Shown one piece after another: positions 52,745 through 61,108 of a stretch of 64,000 nt of DNA. The stretch comes from GCA-002726655 sp046582185. GTDB taxonomy: Bacteria; Pseudomonadota; Gammaproteobacteria; Pseudomonadales; Azotimanducaceae. Each line of letters begins with the position of its first letter. Within the stretch, counting starts at the first letter, position 1. The notes below the pieces were generated by a model, which saw only the letters and a list, made by a program, of their open reading frames with translations, searched no databases and had not been told where the DNA came from. The position numbers and the translations under genes were made by a program. Location of the stretch: assembly GCA_046582185.1 (NCBI GenBank), contig JAYGEX010000005.1, positions 106,479-170,478 on the forward strand, in the 5' to 3' direction.

Positions 52745-54496
52745 CTATGGCTGATAATAGGATTCAAGATCTTCGAGGGTGATGATCCCCACTGGCGAAT
52801 CCATCATTGGTGCAGTGATACGATTTACGTAGAGGGCCTGAACCCCGCTGGTCTTCAGTGAGTTCAGTGCTTCACCCAATGTCGCTTGTAGAAGTATGTT
52901 CGTAACGTCCTTTCGAGTCGCTGGAATCTCCATTAAATCGATCGCATCCAGGTCTTCAGGTTTTACGCTGGATAATTTTGAAATATAGATGTCCAGATCT
53001 TCCGTCCTAAGAATGAAAGAGGGCGACTTGTTCAGATCAACGAGCAACCAATTGGGGTTCCTGCCCAGGATATCCTGTGCGTCTGCGGCACTTAAAGGTG
53101 TTGAAACCCGTTCGAAGCTTCGCTCCATAATGCTTGCCACGGAGGCGCGATTAAGCGCCATAGAGAGGGGGTTTTGCCGGTATTCAAGGCCCAGCAATTC
53201 CATCTGTGTGATAAAAATCGATTTCAGTTTGAACACTTCACTGGCGGTAATATTGGCGATGATGATCACCAACATGGCAGGTACAACAATGTTGGGGTTG
53301 TGTGTGAGTTCCATTACTGCCATCAATGCTGCCAGTGGCGCCTGCAATACAGCTCCCATCATAGCCCCCATACCGAGCATGACATAAAAGGCTGGCGATG
53401 AAAGATCCGGCAATACGGAACTTGCACCCAGCCAAATTATTCCTCCGGCAGTTGCGCCGATGATCAAGGTCGGACCGATCAAGCCGATGGGCATGCCCAT
53501 GGCCACCGAAGTTGCGGTAGCTAACAACTTAAAAACGCAAACGGCGATGAGAATGGTAAAGGACAACTCGCCCACAATCGCTGCGTTGACCGTGTCATAA
53601 CCAATACCCAGAACCTGGGGAACCATCAGGGCAATAAGGCCAGTGACGGTTCCGGCAATAATCATCCTCAGCCAAATCTGGGGTGGTGCGCGGCTGATCA
53701 TATACCTTATGGAAAAAACCAGAGCTGCAGCCAGGGCGCCTATAAGGACACCTTCCAGTATTACCACAGGTAAATCGTTAAACGATTCCATGGACACCTG
53801 GGGGACATTAAAGGCTGGATCAGATCCATAGAACAACCGCACAATGAGTGCGGCAGTGACTGCTGCCAGAATTACCGGAATAAAACCGGCAATCGTATAT
53901 TCCATGATGATGACTTCCATGGAAAAGATGACACCGGCAATAGGCGTATCGAAGGACGCGGAAATGGCGGCTGCAGCACCACAACCAACGAGGACCCTGA
54001 TACTGTTATTAGGAAGGCTAAGATACTGGCCAAGGAGGCTGCTACCGGCGGCGCCAAGATGGATTGCAGGCCCTTCTCGACCACCAGATTGTCCGCTGAC
54101 CAGCGCTATCGTTCCAGCGAGTAGTTGGGTGATCAGATTTCGCGCCGGTAAATGTCCCTGGTGCCTGGCCAGGCGTTCGAGTACATGGACGACGCCAACT
54201 CGCCTGGAATTGGTATCTATTATGGAAAAAAGGATTGCCAGTACTATTCCACCAGTAAATGGAAACAGGAAATACATCGACCAATGAAGCCCTTCGAAAT
54301 TGTCTGGTCCGCCAGGCAATAGTTCGCTGAGAGGCATCTCTATCAGTTTTCGAAAGGCAAGGACTACCATGCCAGTGACGATTCCTGAGGTAATCCCCAG
54401 TATGGCGAAGTGTGCCGTCGAATCTATAGATGCCAGCCGGCGCCGAAAAGTGCGGATGGAAAAAGATTCCAGGAGTCTGTTAAGTCGTAACTTCAT
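52745..54496 (-). CDS. ClC-family chloride channel/transporter with CBS domain
   Basis: The 583-aa protein has about 16 membrane helices and a C-terminal CBS domain pair (about 440-583). The gating motif GQSGGREGPAIHLGA (Glu_ex) is near 140, and a second filter motif GLIGPTL near 345. In the helix-H region it reads FSMEVII, with Val where CLC-ec1 has the internal proton glutamate (E203). That residue is Val in known chloride channels, so a channel mode is predicted. The GSGIP motif is replaced by VGVVHVLE, as in a large proteobacterial subgroup. Confidence 0.9.
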   Translation of the reverse strand: MKLRLNRLLESFSIRTFRRRLASIDSTAHFAILGITSGIVTGMVVLAFRKLIEMPLSELLPGGPDNFEGLHWSMYFLFPFTGGIVLAILFSIIDTNSRRVGVVHVLERLARHQGHLPARNLITQLLAGTIALVSGQSGGREGPAIHLGAAGSSLLGQYLSLPNNSIRVLVGCGAAAAISASFDTPIAGVIFSMEVIIMEYTIAGFIPVILAAVTAALIVRLFYGSDPAFNVPQVSMESFNDLPVVILEGVLIGALAAALVFSIRYMISRAPPQIWLRMIIAGTVTGLIALMVPQVLGIGYDTVNAAIVGELSFTILIAVCVFKLLATATSVAMGMPIGLIGPTLIIGATAGGIIWLGASSVLPDLSSPAFYVMLGMGAMMGAVLQAPLAALMAVMELTHNPNIVVPAMLVIIIANITASEVFKLKSIFITQMELLGLEYRQNPLSMALNRASVASIMERSFERVSTPLSAADAQDILGRNPNWLLVDLNKSPSFILRTEDLDIYISKLSSVKPEDLDAIDLMEIPATRKDVTNILLQATLGEALNSLKTSGVQALYVNRITAPMMDSPVGIITLEDLESYYQP

Positions 54497-54828
54497 CGGC
54501 TACTAGTATTCAAGGCCTTATTCACGGAATTGGGGCTCAGAGGATATGACATGGGGCAGTAAAGCGCTAATTTTGGCTCTTAATCGACCCTCTCGCATCT
54601 CGGAAGCCGAATAAAAATATGGCTTTAACTAATGCTCGTCCAGAAATAGAAACCGCCGGTGTTACTTCCTTCGTAAGCGATTGATTTAACCATCTAAGTG
54701 TAATTGTATGCTGCAATTTCAGCCGAAAATGTGCTATTTCCGAACAGGAACTAACTAATAGAAACTGATATTTTCTTTTTCTGCTAATATAGATCGCCCT
54801 GAATTTAACGATTGACCTATCGGCGAGT
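54497..54828. other. Gene-free 332-bp gap
   Basis: This gap between clc (minus) and the gene at 54829 holds no credible reading frame or RNA. Its only recognisable content is the dispersed-element copy at 54661-54755, and an AT-rich stretch just before the next gene that may contain a promoter. Confidence 0.7.
54661..54755 (+). repeat. Dispersed 95-bp element, copy B
   Basis: It begins GTTACTTCCTTCGTAAG and ends CAGGAACTAAC, with the same 95-bp length and the same core as copy A at 38104-38198. The left flank GCCGGT is shared with copy C at 17853. It lies 74 bp upstream of the coiled-coil protein gene at 54829. Confidence 0.85.
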
Positions 54829-55566
54829 ATGACAGCGGTTAAAGGTAGTAAACAGTACCAGATGGTGGTTGTTCCACACCGGCCTCTTTATAAGGCAGGT
54901 ATATTTTTGCTGTTTCTGATGGCAATGACCGCCTTCAGTTTTCTAACCTATGAGTTTGGCATGAGCCAGGGACTGGCTTTTAAGGTAGAGGTCGTTAAGG
55001 AAAAGGAGCAGATTAAGCCACGTTTGGCATCAGCCCTTGTATCCATTGATGCAATGCGACAGGAAATCGCGGACCTGAAACTTGGCGGTGACGTAGATTC
55101 CAGGGCAACTGAAGAGGTTCGCCAGAGCGTAGAGACGCTTCAGGATGAGATTGCTCAACTGAATGAAGAGATCAAATTCTACAAAGGCATTATGCTGCCC
55201 AATGCTGCAAATAAAGGTCTGAGGATAGAACGCCTGGATGTAGAAAATACCGCGGATCCCAACAAATTTAGGTACCGCCTTCTGCTAACGCAGGTGGTTG
55301 ATAAGCATGAGATCGTCCAGGGCGGTGTGGAAATCGCTCTGATTGGTAATACAGGCGAAGGCGAGAGAGAGCTAAGTTTGAGCGAAATGGATGCTGCCAA
55401 GAAAGATGCGATAGGGTTCAGGTTTCGGTATTTCCAGAATATTGATGGAGAATTACAATTACCTATTGGCTTTGAGCCCACAGAGATGATGGTTGTAGCC
55501 AGATCATCAGGTAGGAATGGACAGCGTTTAGAAAGAAAATTTAGTTGGCAGTTGAGCGGAGGTTAG
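54829..55566 (+). CDS. Membrane-anchored coiled-coil protein (DUF6776-like), bactofilin partner
   Basis: The 245-aa protein has one N-terminal membrane helix (about 23-42), a coiled coil (about 55-120, with heptad-like EEVRQSVETLQDEIAQLNEEIKF spacing) and a C-terminal beta-rich domain with RYRLLLTQV and GFRFRYFQNIDGEL. Proteins of this kind are regularly encoded just before a bactofilin. It ends 3 bp before the bactofilin gene, so the two are coupled and may act together on cell shape or envelope organisation. The molecular role is unknown. Confidence 0.8.
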   Translation: MTAVKGSKQYQMVVVPHRPLYKAGIFLLFLMAMTAFSFLTYEFGMSQGLAFKVEVVKEKEQIKPRLASALVSIDAMRQEIADLKLGGDVDSRATEEVRQSVETLQDEIAQLNEEIKFYKGIMLPNAANKGLRIERLDVENTADPNKFRYRLLLTQVVDKHEIVQGGVEIALIGNTGEGERELSLSEMDAAKKDAIGFRFRYFQNIDGELQLPIGFEPTEMMVVARSSGRNGQRLERKFSWQLSGG

Positions 55567-55569
55567 AAG

Positions 55570-56040
55570 ATGTTTGGTGACAACAAGGGCAGTAAAACCG
55601 AATCCGGGATTACCCTCATTGCAGCGAATTGTGAGTTTGTTGGTGATGTATATTTCAGCGATCAACTTCTTGTGAATGGTATCGTCAAAGGCAATATTTA
55701 CGCCCAGGCTGGTTCAAAAGCAGTCATCACTGTGAGTGAAAAGGGGCGAGTCAAAGGTGAAATCCAGGTGCCTAATGTCATCATTAATGGCAAGGTCTAC
55801 GGTGACATTAAGTCGGATAAACATGTTGAGCTTGCCTCCAAGGCGGAGGTGAAGGGCAACGTCTATTACCACTTGATTGAAATGGTGATGGGCAGCCGGC
55901 TCGATGGCAATCTCATCCATTTGAAGGACGGTAAGCTTGACATCAAGACGCCAGAGGCGGAATCCAAAATACGCACACCCCATCCGGATTCGGAGTTAAG
56001 AAAGGCTGCCGTGACCCCGGTCAAAACCAAACTGGCATGA
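55570..56040 (+). CDS. Bactofilin family cytoskeletal protein
   Basis: Bactofilins form nucleotide-independent filaments that scaffold cell-wall enzymes. The 156-aa protein has a central beta-helix domain (about 15-115) with the family pattern: TLIAANCEFVGDVYFSDQLLV, then G-rich repeats such as VKGEIQVPNVIINGKVYGDI and KAEVKGNVYYHLIEM. The ends are short and polar. It is encoded with the upstream membrane protein and about 0.5 kb from an M23 peptidase gene; bactofilin-M23 links are known in other bacteria. Confidence 0.93.
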   Translation: MFGDNKGSKTESGITLIAANCEFVGDVYFSDQLLVNGIVKGNIYAQAGSKAVITVSEKGRVKGEIQVPNVIINGKVYGDIKSDKHVELASKAEVKGNVYYHLIEMVMGSRLDGNLIHLKDGKLDIKTPEAESKIRTPHPDSELRKAAVTPVKTKLA

Positions 56041-56050
56041 AGCTAATATG

Positions 56051-56064
56051 TCCTGAATTCAGGA
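56051..56064. promoter_or_regulatory. Perfect palindrome upstream of erpA
   Basis: TCCTGAATTCAGGA, 39-52 bp before the erpA start and 11 bp after the bactofilin stop. It shares its 12-bp core with the palindrome upstream of hemL. It may be an operator, or a weak terminator stem. Confidence 0.35.
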
Positions 56065-56102
56065 GCCCTTTAATTTTTGAGATTGACCCCAATATTTAGA
56101 TT

Positions 56103-56459
56103 ATGACAGATACCCCAATACAATTTGAACCAGGCAAGATGGCATTTTCTGATTCGGCTGCGAGCAAAGTTAAGTCGCTTATTGAAGAAGAAGAGAATGA
56201 GAACCTTAAGCTACGAGTCTTTGTAACTGGTGGCGGATGCTCGGGTTTTGAGTATGGCTTCACCTTCGACGAAGATGTAGAAGAGGATGATACAACCATC
56301 GAAAACGGTGGCGTAACATTGCTGGTGGACGCTCTAAGCTATCAATATCTTGCAGGGGCAGAAATCGACTTTAAGGTTGATCTTCAAGGGTCAAGATTTG
56401 TCATAAACAATCCCAATGCGACCACGACCTGTGGATGCGGAAATTCATTTGCCATTTAG
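56103..56459 (+). CDS. erpA: Iron-sulfur cluster insertion protein ErpA
   Basis: ErpA is an A-type carrier that delivers Fe-S clusters, essential for isoprenoid synthesis enzymes in E. coli. The 118-aa protein has the three conserved cysteines: Cys46 in GGGCSGF, and Cys110 and Cys112 in CGCG. Helix and beta segments match the HesB/IscA fold. It is convergent with the M23 peptidase gene. Confidence 0.96.
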   Translation: MTDTPIQFEPGKMAFSDSAASKVKSLIEEEENENLKLRVFVTGGGCSGFEYGFTFDEDVEEDDTTIENGGVTLLVDALSYQYLAGAEIDFKVDLQGSRFVINNPNATTTCGCGNSFAI

Positions 56460-56496
56460 GGATATTGTCCTATTTTCCAGAGCTCGGTGGCTAAAC

Positions 56497-57819
56497 TCAC
56501 CCTCCGTTATTTGCCTCTACATGTGAATTGCTGGCCAGGTTGGTTGCTCCAACAATTGAAGCCAGGCGCAAGAGCATTGGAGAAGTGCTGGATTTAAAAT
56601 GTTCGATGTTGCTGGCGAGAACTGGCGATGCCTTTGGTAATTTCACTGTCTTCGGATTACGGTGAACGCCGTTCACCAGAAATTCGTAATGCAGATGTGA
56701 CGCAGTCGCCCAACCCGTTGCGCCAACATAACCGATAGTCTGTCCTTGTTTGACAATTCTTCCTGCCCTAATTCCCTTGGCGAAGCCGGAAAGGTGCAGG
56801 TACTTGGTCGTATATTGTTCTCCATGCTGGACGACGATGTATTTCCCGGACGCGTTGTTTTGCCTGGAGATTGTGACCTTGCCATCGCCTGCGGCCACAA
56901 TCGGCGTGCCTTTATTTGCAGCATAATCAATGCCGCGATGAGGCATGACCCGTTTGTGAATTGGGTGCAGGCGTCGCAAATTGAAGTTTGAACTGATGTG
57001 TGAAAAGTGTACTGGGTCGCGAAGGAACGCCTTGCGCATGCTGCGACCATCGGGCGTGTAGTAGTTCTTTATGCCGTTCTCATCCTCGAACTGCACAGCG
57101 GAATAAGTTTTGCCCATATTCTGAAATTGGGCGGCCAGGATGTCGCCTTCCTTTACTTTCTTGCCGTCGACATATATTTCTTCATAGATGACCGCGAAGG
57201 TATCACCCTTCCTTAAATCCAATGCAAAGCTGATATCCCATTGGAAGATGTAACTCAGCTTCATGATAATGTTGTCAGACAAGCCGGCCTTTTTACCCGC
57301 ATGATATAGGGAGGGAGAATCCGTTGATATCTTTGCCGTTTCGAACGCGGTGATTACTTCTGGTTTAGAGGCTTCGTGTACTGCGATAAAACCAGTGTCG
57401 GTTTTTGTAACCAGCAGAGAGTCCAATGCGTTTTTCTTGTAACTGAGGGCCAGCAGCACGCCATCCGGTGAAATTTGGAAGCCTAGCGATCGGCCCACGG
57501 TAATTTTACGTAGTATCGAAACGTCGCCGCCGATATCGACTATTGCTTGCAGCTCGGCGGCTTTTAGCCCCATCTTCTTGAATATTTTGGAAAGGTTGTC
57601 GCCGGAGCGAATGATATAATTCGTCCAGGGTATTTCAGGTTCTTGTTGGATTGTCGTTGTACTTATCGCAGGCTGCTTAACAACAGTCGCGATTGAGAGG
57701 GATACTGGTACTCGTGCGAGGTCAGTGCTCTCCTGGGCGGGGAGCGTCGTGATTATGACCGTGAGAAAAACGGCGAGTGCGAGTGCTGCTTTAAGGTGGT
57801 TTCTCGGATAGGTCGTCAT
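56497..57819 (-). CDS. M23 metallopeptidase with OapA/LysM-like domain
   Basis: This is a periplasmic peptidoglycan endopeptidase of the MepM/YebA type. The 440-aa protein has an N-terminal membrane/signal segment (about 10-28), a LysM/OapA-like region (YIIRSGDNLSKIFKKMG, about 67-85), and a C-terminal M23 domain with the HRGIDYA zinc motif near 292 and the second HLHYEF near 373, so the zinc ligands are complete. It is divergent from tyrS, as in Pseudomonas, where an anmK gene lies beside it; anmK is absent here. Confidence 0.93.
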   Translation of the reverse strand: MTTYPRNHLKAALALAVFLTVIITTLPAQESTDLARVPVSLSIATVVKQPAISTTTIQQEPEIPWTNYIIRSGDNLSKIFKKMGLKAAELQAIVDIGGDVSILRKITVGRSLGFQISPDGVLLALSYKKNALDSLLVTKTDTGFIAVHEASKPEVITAFETAKISTDSPSLYHAGKKAGLSDNIIMKLSYIFQWDISFALDLRKGDTFAVIYEEIYVDGKKVKEGDILAAQFQNMGKTYSAVQFEDENGIKNYYTPDGRSMRKAFLRDPVHFSHISSNFNLRRLHPIHKRVMPHRGIDYAANKGTPIVAAGDGKVTISRQNNASGKYIVVQHGEQYTTKYLHLSGFAKGIRAGRIVKQGQTIGYVGATGWATASHLHYEFLVNGVHRNPKTVKLPKASPVLASNIEHFKSSTSPMLLRLASIVGATNLASNSHVEANNGG

Positions 57820-58122
57820 AAAAGAATCAGATAGCTGGTAAATTTACTGTAAATTGTTATATTTCGGCGCTAACTATATAAAAAATATAGAAATAATGGA
57901 AGAAGTAGTCTCTAAGCAGGCAATCCTCCGAGATCTCGTTCCCTGCCAGGAAAGCATGACCCGCGACTTGTATTTCCACCGATATCCTGTATTTTTGCGC
58001 CTTCCCGGAATAGTGTCTCCATGGAGCACCAGTATTCGAGGGAAACGAAGGGTACATGAGAGTTTGGTTCCCGACAAATATTAGTCATCAAAATTTGATA
58101 ACCGAGAGCAGGGCAGGTACGA
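57820..58122. other. 303-bp intergenic region between the M23 peptidase and tyrS
   Basis: No credible gene is present. It contains AT-rich sequence next to the peptidase gene, with the inverted repeat AATTTAC-T-GTAAATT at 57841-57855, and the palindrome ATCAAA-A-TTTGAT at 58087-58099 just before tyrS. Promoters for both divergent genes are expected here, but none stands out. Confidence 0.6.
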
Positions 58123-59442
58123 GTGGTACAAAAAATAGCGGCACAAGAAATCGATTTTCTCCAGAGTTTGCGTAACCTGGGCCTGATTGCGCAGGTCAGC
58201 AACGAGGAAGCACTCGTAGAACACATGGCTTCTGGAAATCGCACCGTCTATTGTGGGTTTGACCCCACTGCAGACAGCCTTCACGTGGGCAATCTTGTAC
58301 CTCTTCTTGCGCTGCGGAGATTTCAGCTTCGGGGCCATAGGCCCATTCTGTTAGTCGGTGGTGCGACCGGAATGATTGGTGACCCAGGCGGCAGGGCCAG
58401 CGAGCGAGAATTGAAGTCTGCCGAAGTTGTTCGCGATTACGTTGAGAAAATTCGCGTTCAGGCGAGCAAATTTCTGGACTTCGACTGTGGCAGCAATTCG
58501 GCAGTCGTTGTTGATAATGCACAGTGGACTCAGGAGCTGAGCGTCATCGACTATCTGCGGGACATTGGTAAACATTTCAGTGTGAATGCCATGGTTCAAA
58601 AGGAGTCTGTGAAGCGCCGCCTGGAGGATGATTCCCAGGGAATTAGCTACACCGAGTTCAGCTACATGATTCTACAATCCTATGACTTTGTTATTCTAAA
58701 TCGACGCTATGACTGTACGATTCAGATGGGCGGAAGTGATCAGTGGGGCAATATCACCAGCGGTATGGACCTGATTCGTCGCATGGAGGGAAAGCAGGCC
58801 TTCGCCATCACCTATCCGCTGATTACAAAAGCAGACGGCACAAAATTTGGCAAAAGCGTAGGTGATGCCATTTGGTTAGATGCGCAGAAGACTTCTCCCT
58901 ATAGTTTCTACCAGTTCTGGCGAAACAGCGCCGACGACGATGTCATGAAATTTTTAAAGACATTCACATTCATTGAGCCGGAAGAGTTACAGCGAATTCA
59001 GAATGCACACGAACAGGATCCTGGAATGAGGGCGGCGCACATTATCCTTGCCAAAGAGGTCACAAAACTTGTACATCTTGTGGATGGCCTTGAAGCAGCC
59101 GAACGAATTACTGATGCACTGTTTTCCAATAGTCTGGATCGATTGTCGGCAGAAGATCTGGAGCAACTCGCGCAGGATGGTATGGCGTCAACAATAGTCT
59201 CGGCTGGTGAGATCAGTATTCTTGATGCGCTGGTTGATTCTGGTTTGGCTGTCACACCTCGAGGAGAGTTTACGATGGGTCAGGCGAAGAAATTGATTAA
59301 AGGTAATGCAGTGTCGTTGAACGGAGTGAAAATTTCTGAGCAGGACCTTGTGCTGAGTCAGGCGAATGCGCTGCATGAGCGTTTTCATATTATCCAGAAA
59401 GGCAAGAAGCTCCATCATCTGATGGTACTCGCATCGGATTAA
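58123..59442 (+). CDS. tyrS: Tyrosyl-tRNA synthetase
   Basis: TyrS charges tRNA-Tyr. The 439-aa protein has the class I HIGH-like motif HVGN near 54, the GGATGMIGDPGGR segment, the tyrosine pocket with QMGGSDQWGNI near 204, and KFGKS near 247 in place of KMSKS. The C-terminal S4 RNA-binding domain starts near 370. The GTG at 58123 fits the family start. It is followed by a pseudogene and tRNA genes instead of the rRNA operon found here in many relatives. Confidence 0.97.
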   Translation: MVQKIAAQEIDFLQSLRNLGLIAQVSNEEALVEHMASGNRTVYCGFDPTADSLHVGNLVPLLALRRFQLRGHRPILLVGGATGMIGDPGGRASERELKSAEVVRDYVEKIRVQASKFLDFDCGSNSAVVVDNAQWTQELSVIDYLRDIGKHFSVNAMVQKESVKRRLEDDSQGISYTEFSYMILQSYDFVILNRRYDCTIQMGGSDQWGNITSGMDLIRRMEGKQAFAITYPLITKADGTKFGKSVGDAIWLDAQKTSPYSFYQFWRNSADDDVMKFLKTFTFIEPEELQRIQNAHEQDPGMRAAHIILAKEVTKLVHLVDGLEAAERITDALFSNSLDRLSAEDLEQLAQDGMASTIVSAGEISILDALVDSGLAVTPRGEFTMGQAKKLIKGNAVSLNGVKISEQDLVLSQANALHERFHIIQKGKKLHHLMVLASD

Positions 59443-59535
59443 TCAGCATCGAGTTGTATTCAATTTGAGCAAGACTTCCCATCCTTGAGCCAGGTGGTAT
59501 CGCTTAAGCTCGGGATGACAAACGTAAGGTGATTC

Positions 59536-60466
59536 ATGATGCATATTACAACTGTTAGTCAGAGCCATGCTGTATTTCACGCAATGAAGTCGTTCATCGT
59601 ATAGAAGATCTTGAATCAGGTCAGCGTCACGAGGCTTTTGGTATTGAGTTTGAAACCCTCCCTGATCTTGGTCGACTATGGTCTACATTTGCCAGCGTCA
59701 ACGACGTTCATTTCGGCGAAACAGAGTGTGGCGTAGTTTCCGACAAGGATGTCGGTCCGACCTACGCAGCTGCGGATGATGAAGATCCTTATCCTGAAGT
59801 AATGAATGCCGGTGCAATTGCCGAGATAAGTGCCATCAATCCTGACGCAGTTCTGGTTAAGGGCGACCGTCTTTATCATATCAGGGAGAATCACGAGGCC
59901 TATCATACGCCAGTTATAGAAACCCGAACTCGAATAAAAATTGATTTACCGGGCGTCACGCTGGTGATGATGGACACGGTTCGCCCTGGGCTCACCGGGG
60001 GGACGGTTTATGAAGATGAGCTGGAATGGTTGGCTGATTTGAGCGCTACCGCTACCGAGCCAGTCTTGGTATTTGGCCATCATCAGATTTGGGATCCCGC
60101 AACTTCGTATCGATCCGCAGACTATTTCGGCATTCAGCCCGATGAATCTGAGAAGCTGATTGATCTGGTTGCCAAGCGGCCGGCAATCAAGGGCTATTTT
60201 TCCGGACATACACATCGAAACCGTGTTCGATATTTCGCCCAGTCGTCCGATACTCCCTGGGTTGAGGTTGCCTGCGTTAAGGATTTTCCTGGCATGTGGG
60301 CCGAGTATCGCGTGTTTGATAGCGGCATCCTGCAAATAAATCACAGAATCAGCACCGAGGCAGCACTTGCCTGGTCTGATAAAACCAGGGCATGTATAAC
60401 GGCACATATTTCAACTATGCCCTTGGTGAATTGTCTGACCGATGTTTTGTGGTTTGTCGTACTTAA
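59536..60466 (+). pseudogene. Broken metallophosphoesterase gene
   Basis: The family start MMHITTVSQSH (frame of the ATG at 59536) stops at TAG near 59600, while a second frame continues with the family sequence (VVHRIEDLESGQ, then LWSTFASVNDVHFGE). The metal site that should read GDLT is interrupted: VLVKGD is joined directly to RLYHIRENHEAYH, so about 25-30 residues are missing. The later motifs GHHQIW and YFSGHTHRNRV are intact. Near the end the frame shifts again; the family tail YNGTYFNYALGELSDRCF is in another frame and ends at TAA 60464-60466. Two frameshifts plus a deletion argue against a sequencing error. Confidence 0.8.
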
Positions 60467-60525
60467 CGAAATCAAGTATTGCCACTGTAAGACTGGCCAA
60501 TTGAATTAACTTTTAGATGAGAGTT

Positions 60526-60713
60526 TGGTGCAGCCAGATGGGCTCGATGGCCCGATATTTCGGCCGTCGAATTGAGGCGGTTGCCTATGGGAGCCTCTCG
60601 GATCGCCGGACAAAAAAGTTGGTGGAGCCAGACGGGCTCGATGGTCCGACATTTCGGCCGTCGAATTGAGGCGGTTGCCTATGGGAGCCTCTCGGATCGC
60701 CGGACAAAAAAGT
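60526..60713 (-). repeat. 94-bp tandem repeat carrying the tRNA-Ala 3' end (rtT-like)
   Basis: On the plus strand the 3' end of tRNA-Ala (22 bp at 60714-60735, reverse complement) recurs at 60620-60641 with one change and at 60526-60547 with three. The sequence between copies is nearly identical, giving two 94-bp units downstream of the tRNA on its own strand. Each unit contains GTCCGGCGATCC and can fold short hairpins. The plan is the same as after tRNA-Leu, with GGACC(A/G) directly before the tRNA copy in both. Confidence 0.92.
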
Positions 60714-60789
60714 TGGTGGAGCCAGACGGGATCGAACCGTCGACCTCCTGCGTGCAAGGCAGGCGCTCTCCCAGCTGAGCTATGGCCCC
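60714..60789 (-). tRNA. tRNA-Ala (TGC)
   Basis: A 76-nt tRNA with acceptor GGGGCCA/TGGCTCC, anticodon TGC and encoded CCA, very like the rrn spacer tRNA-Ala of E. coli. It follows tRNA-Ile on the minus strand with an 86-bp gap. A T6 run lies 2 bases after the CCA and may terminate transcription. Confidence 0.97.
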
Positions 60790-60875
60790 AAAAGATCGGG
60801 ATGTTACACGACGAACATGTTTCCAGATAGCTAAATCTATGTAGATGGCATACCTGTATGTCGTCATTCTATGTC

Positions 60876-60952
<77 letters not shown>

Positions 60953-60999
60953 AGACATGATCCAGGTTCAATCAAACTTGAATCGAGCCAAGGGCGCGT

Positions 61000-61027
61000 A
61001 TTATACGCACGGACTCTCGTTTTTCAA
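61000..61027 (-). promoter_or_regulatory. Strong sigma-70 promoter of the tRNA-Ile/Ala pair
   Basis: On the minus strand TTGAAA (61027-61022) and perfect TATAAT (61005-61000) are 16 bp apart, followed by the GC-rich discriminator ACGCGCCC typical of stringently controlled stable-RNA promoters. The -10 lies in the palindrome GCGTATTATACGC, which also gives TATTAT on the plus strand, a possible birA -10. Confidence 0.85.
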
Positions 61028-61108
61028 TCGTTTTGCTTGCTGGATTGTAGATTGCTCCGCCAGGTAATTCAGATCGCAATTTTGTTCTCCTCCATCCATA
61101 CTTTGCGG

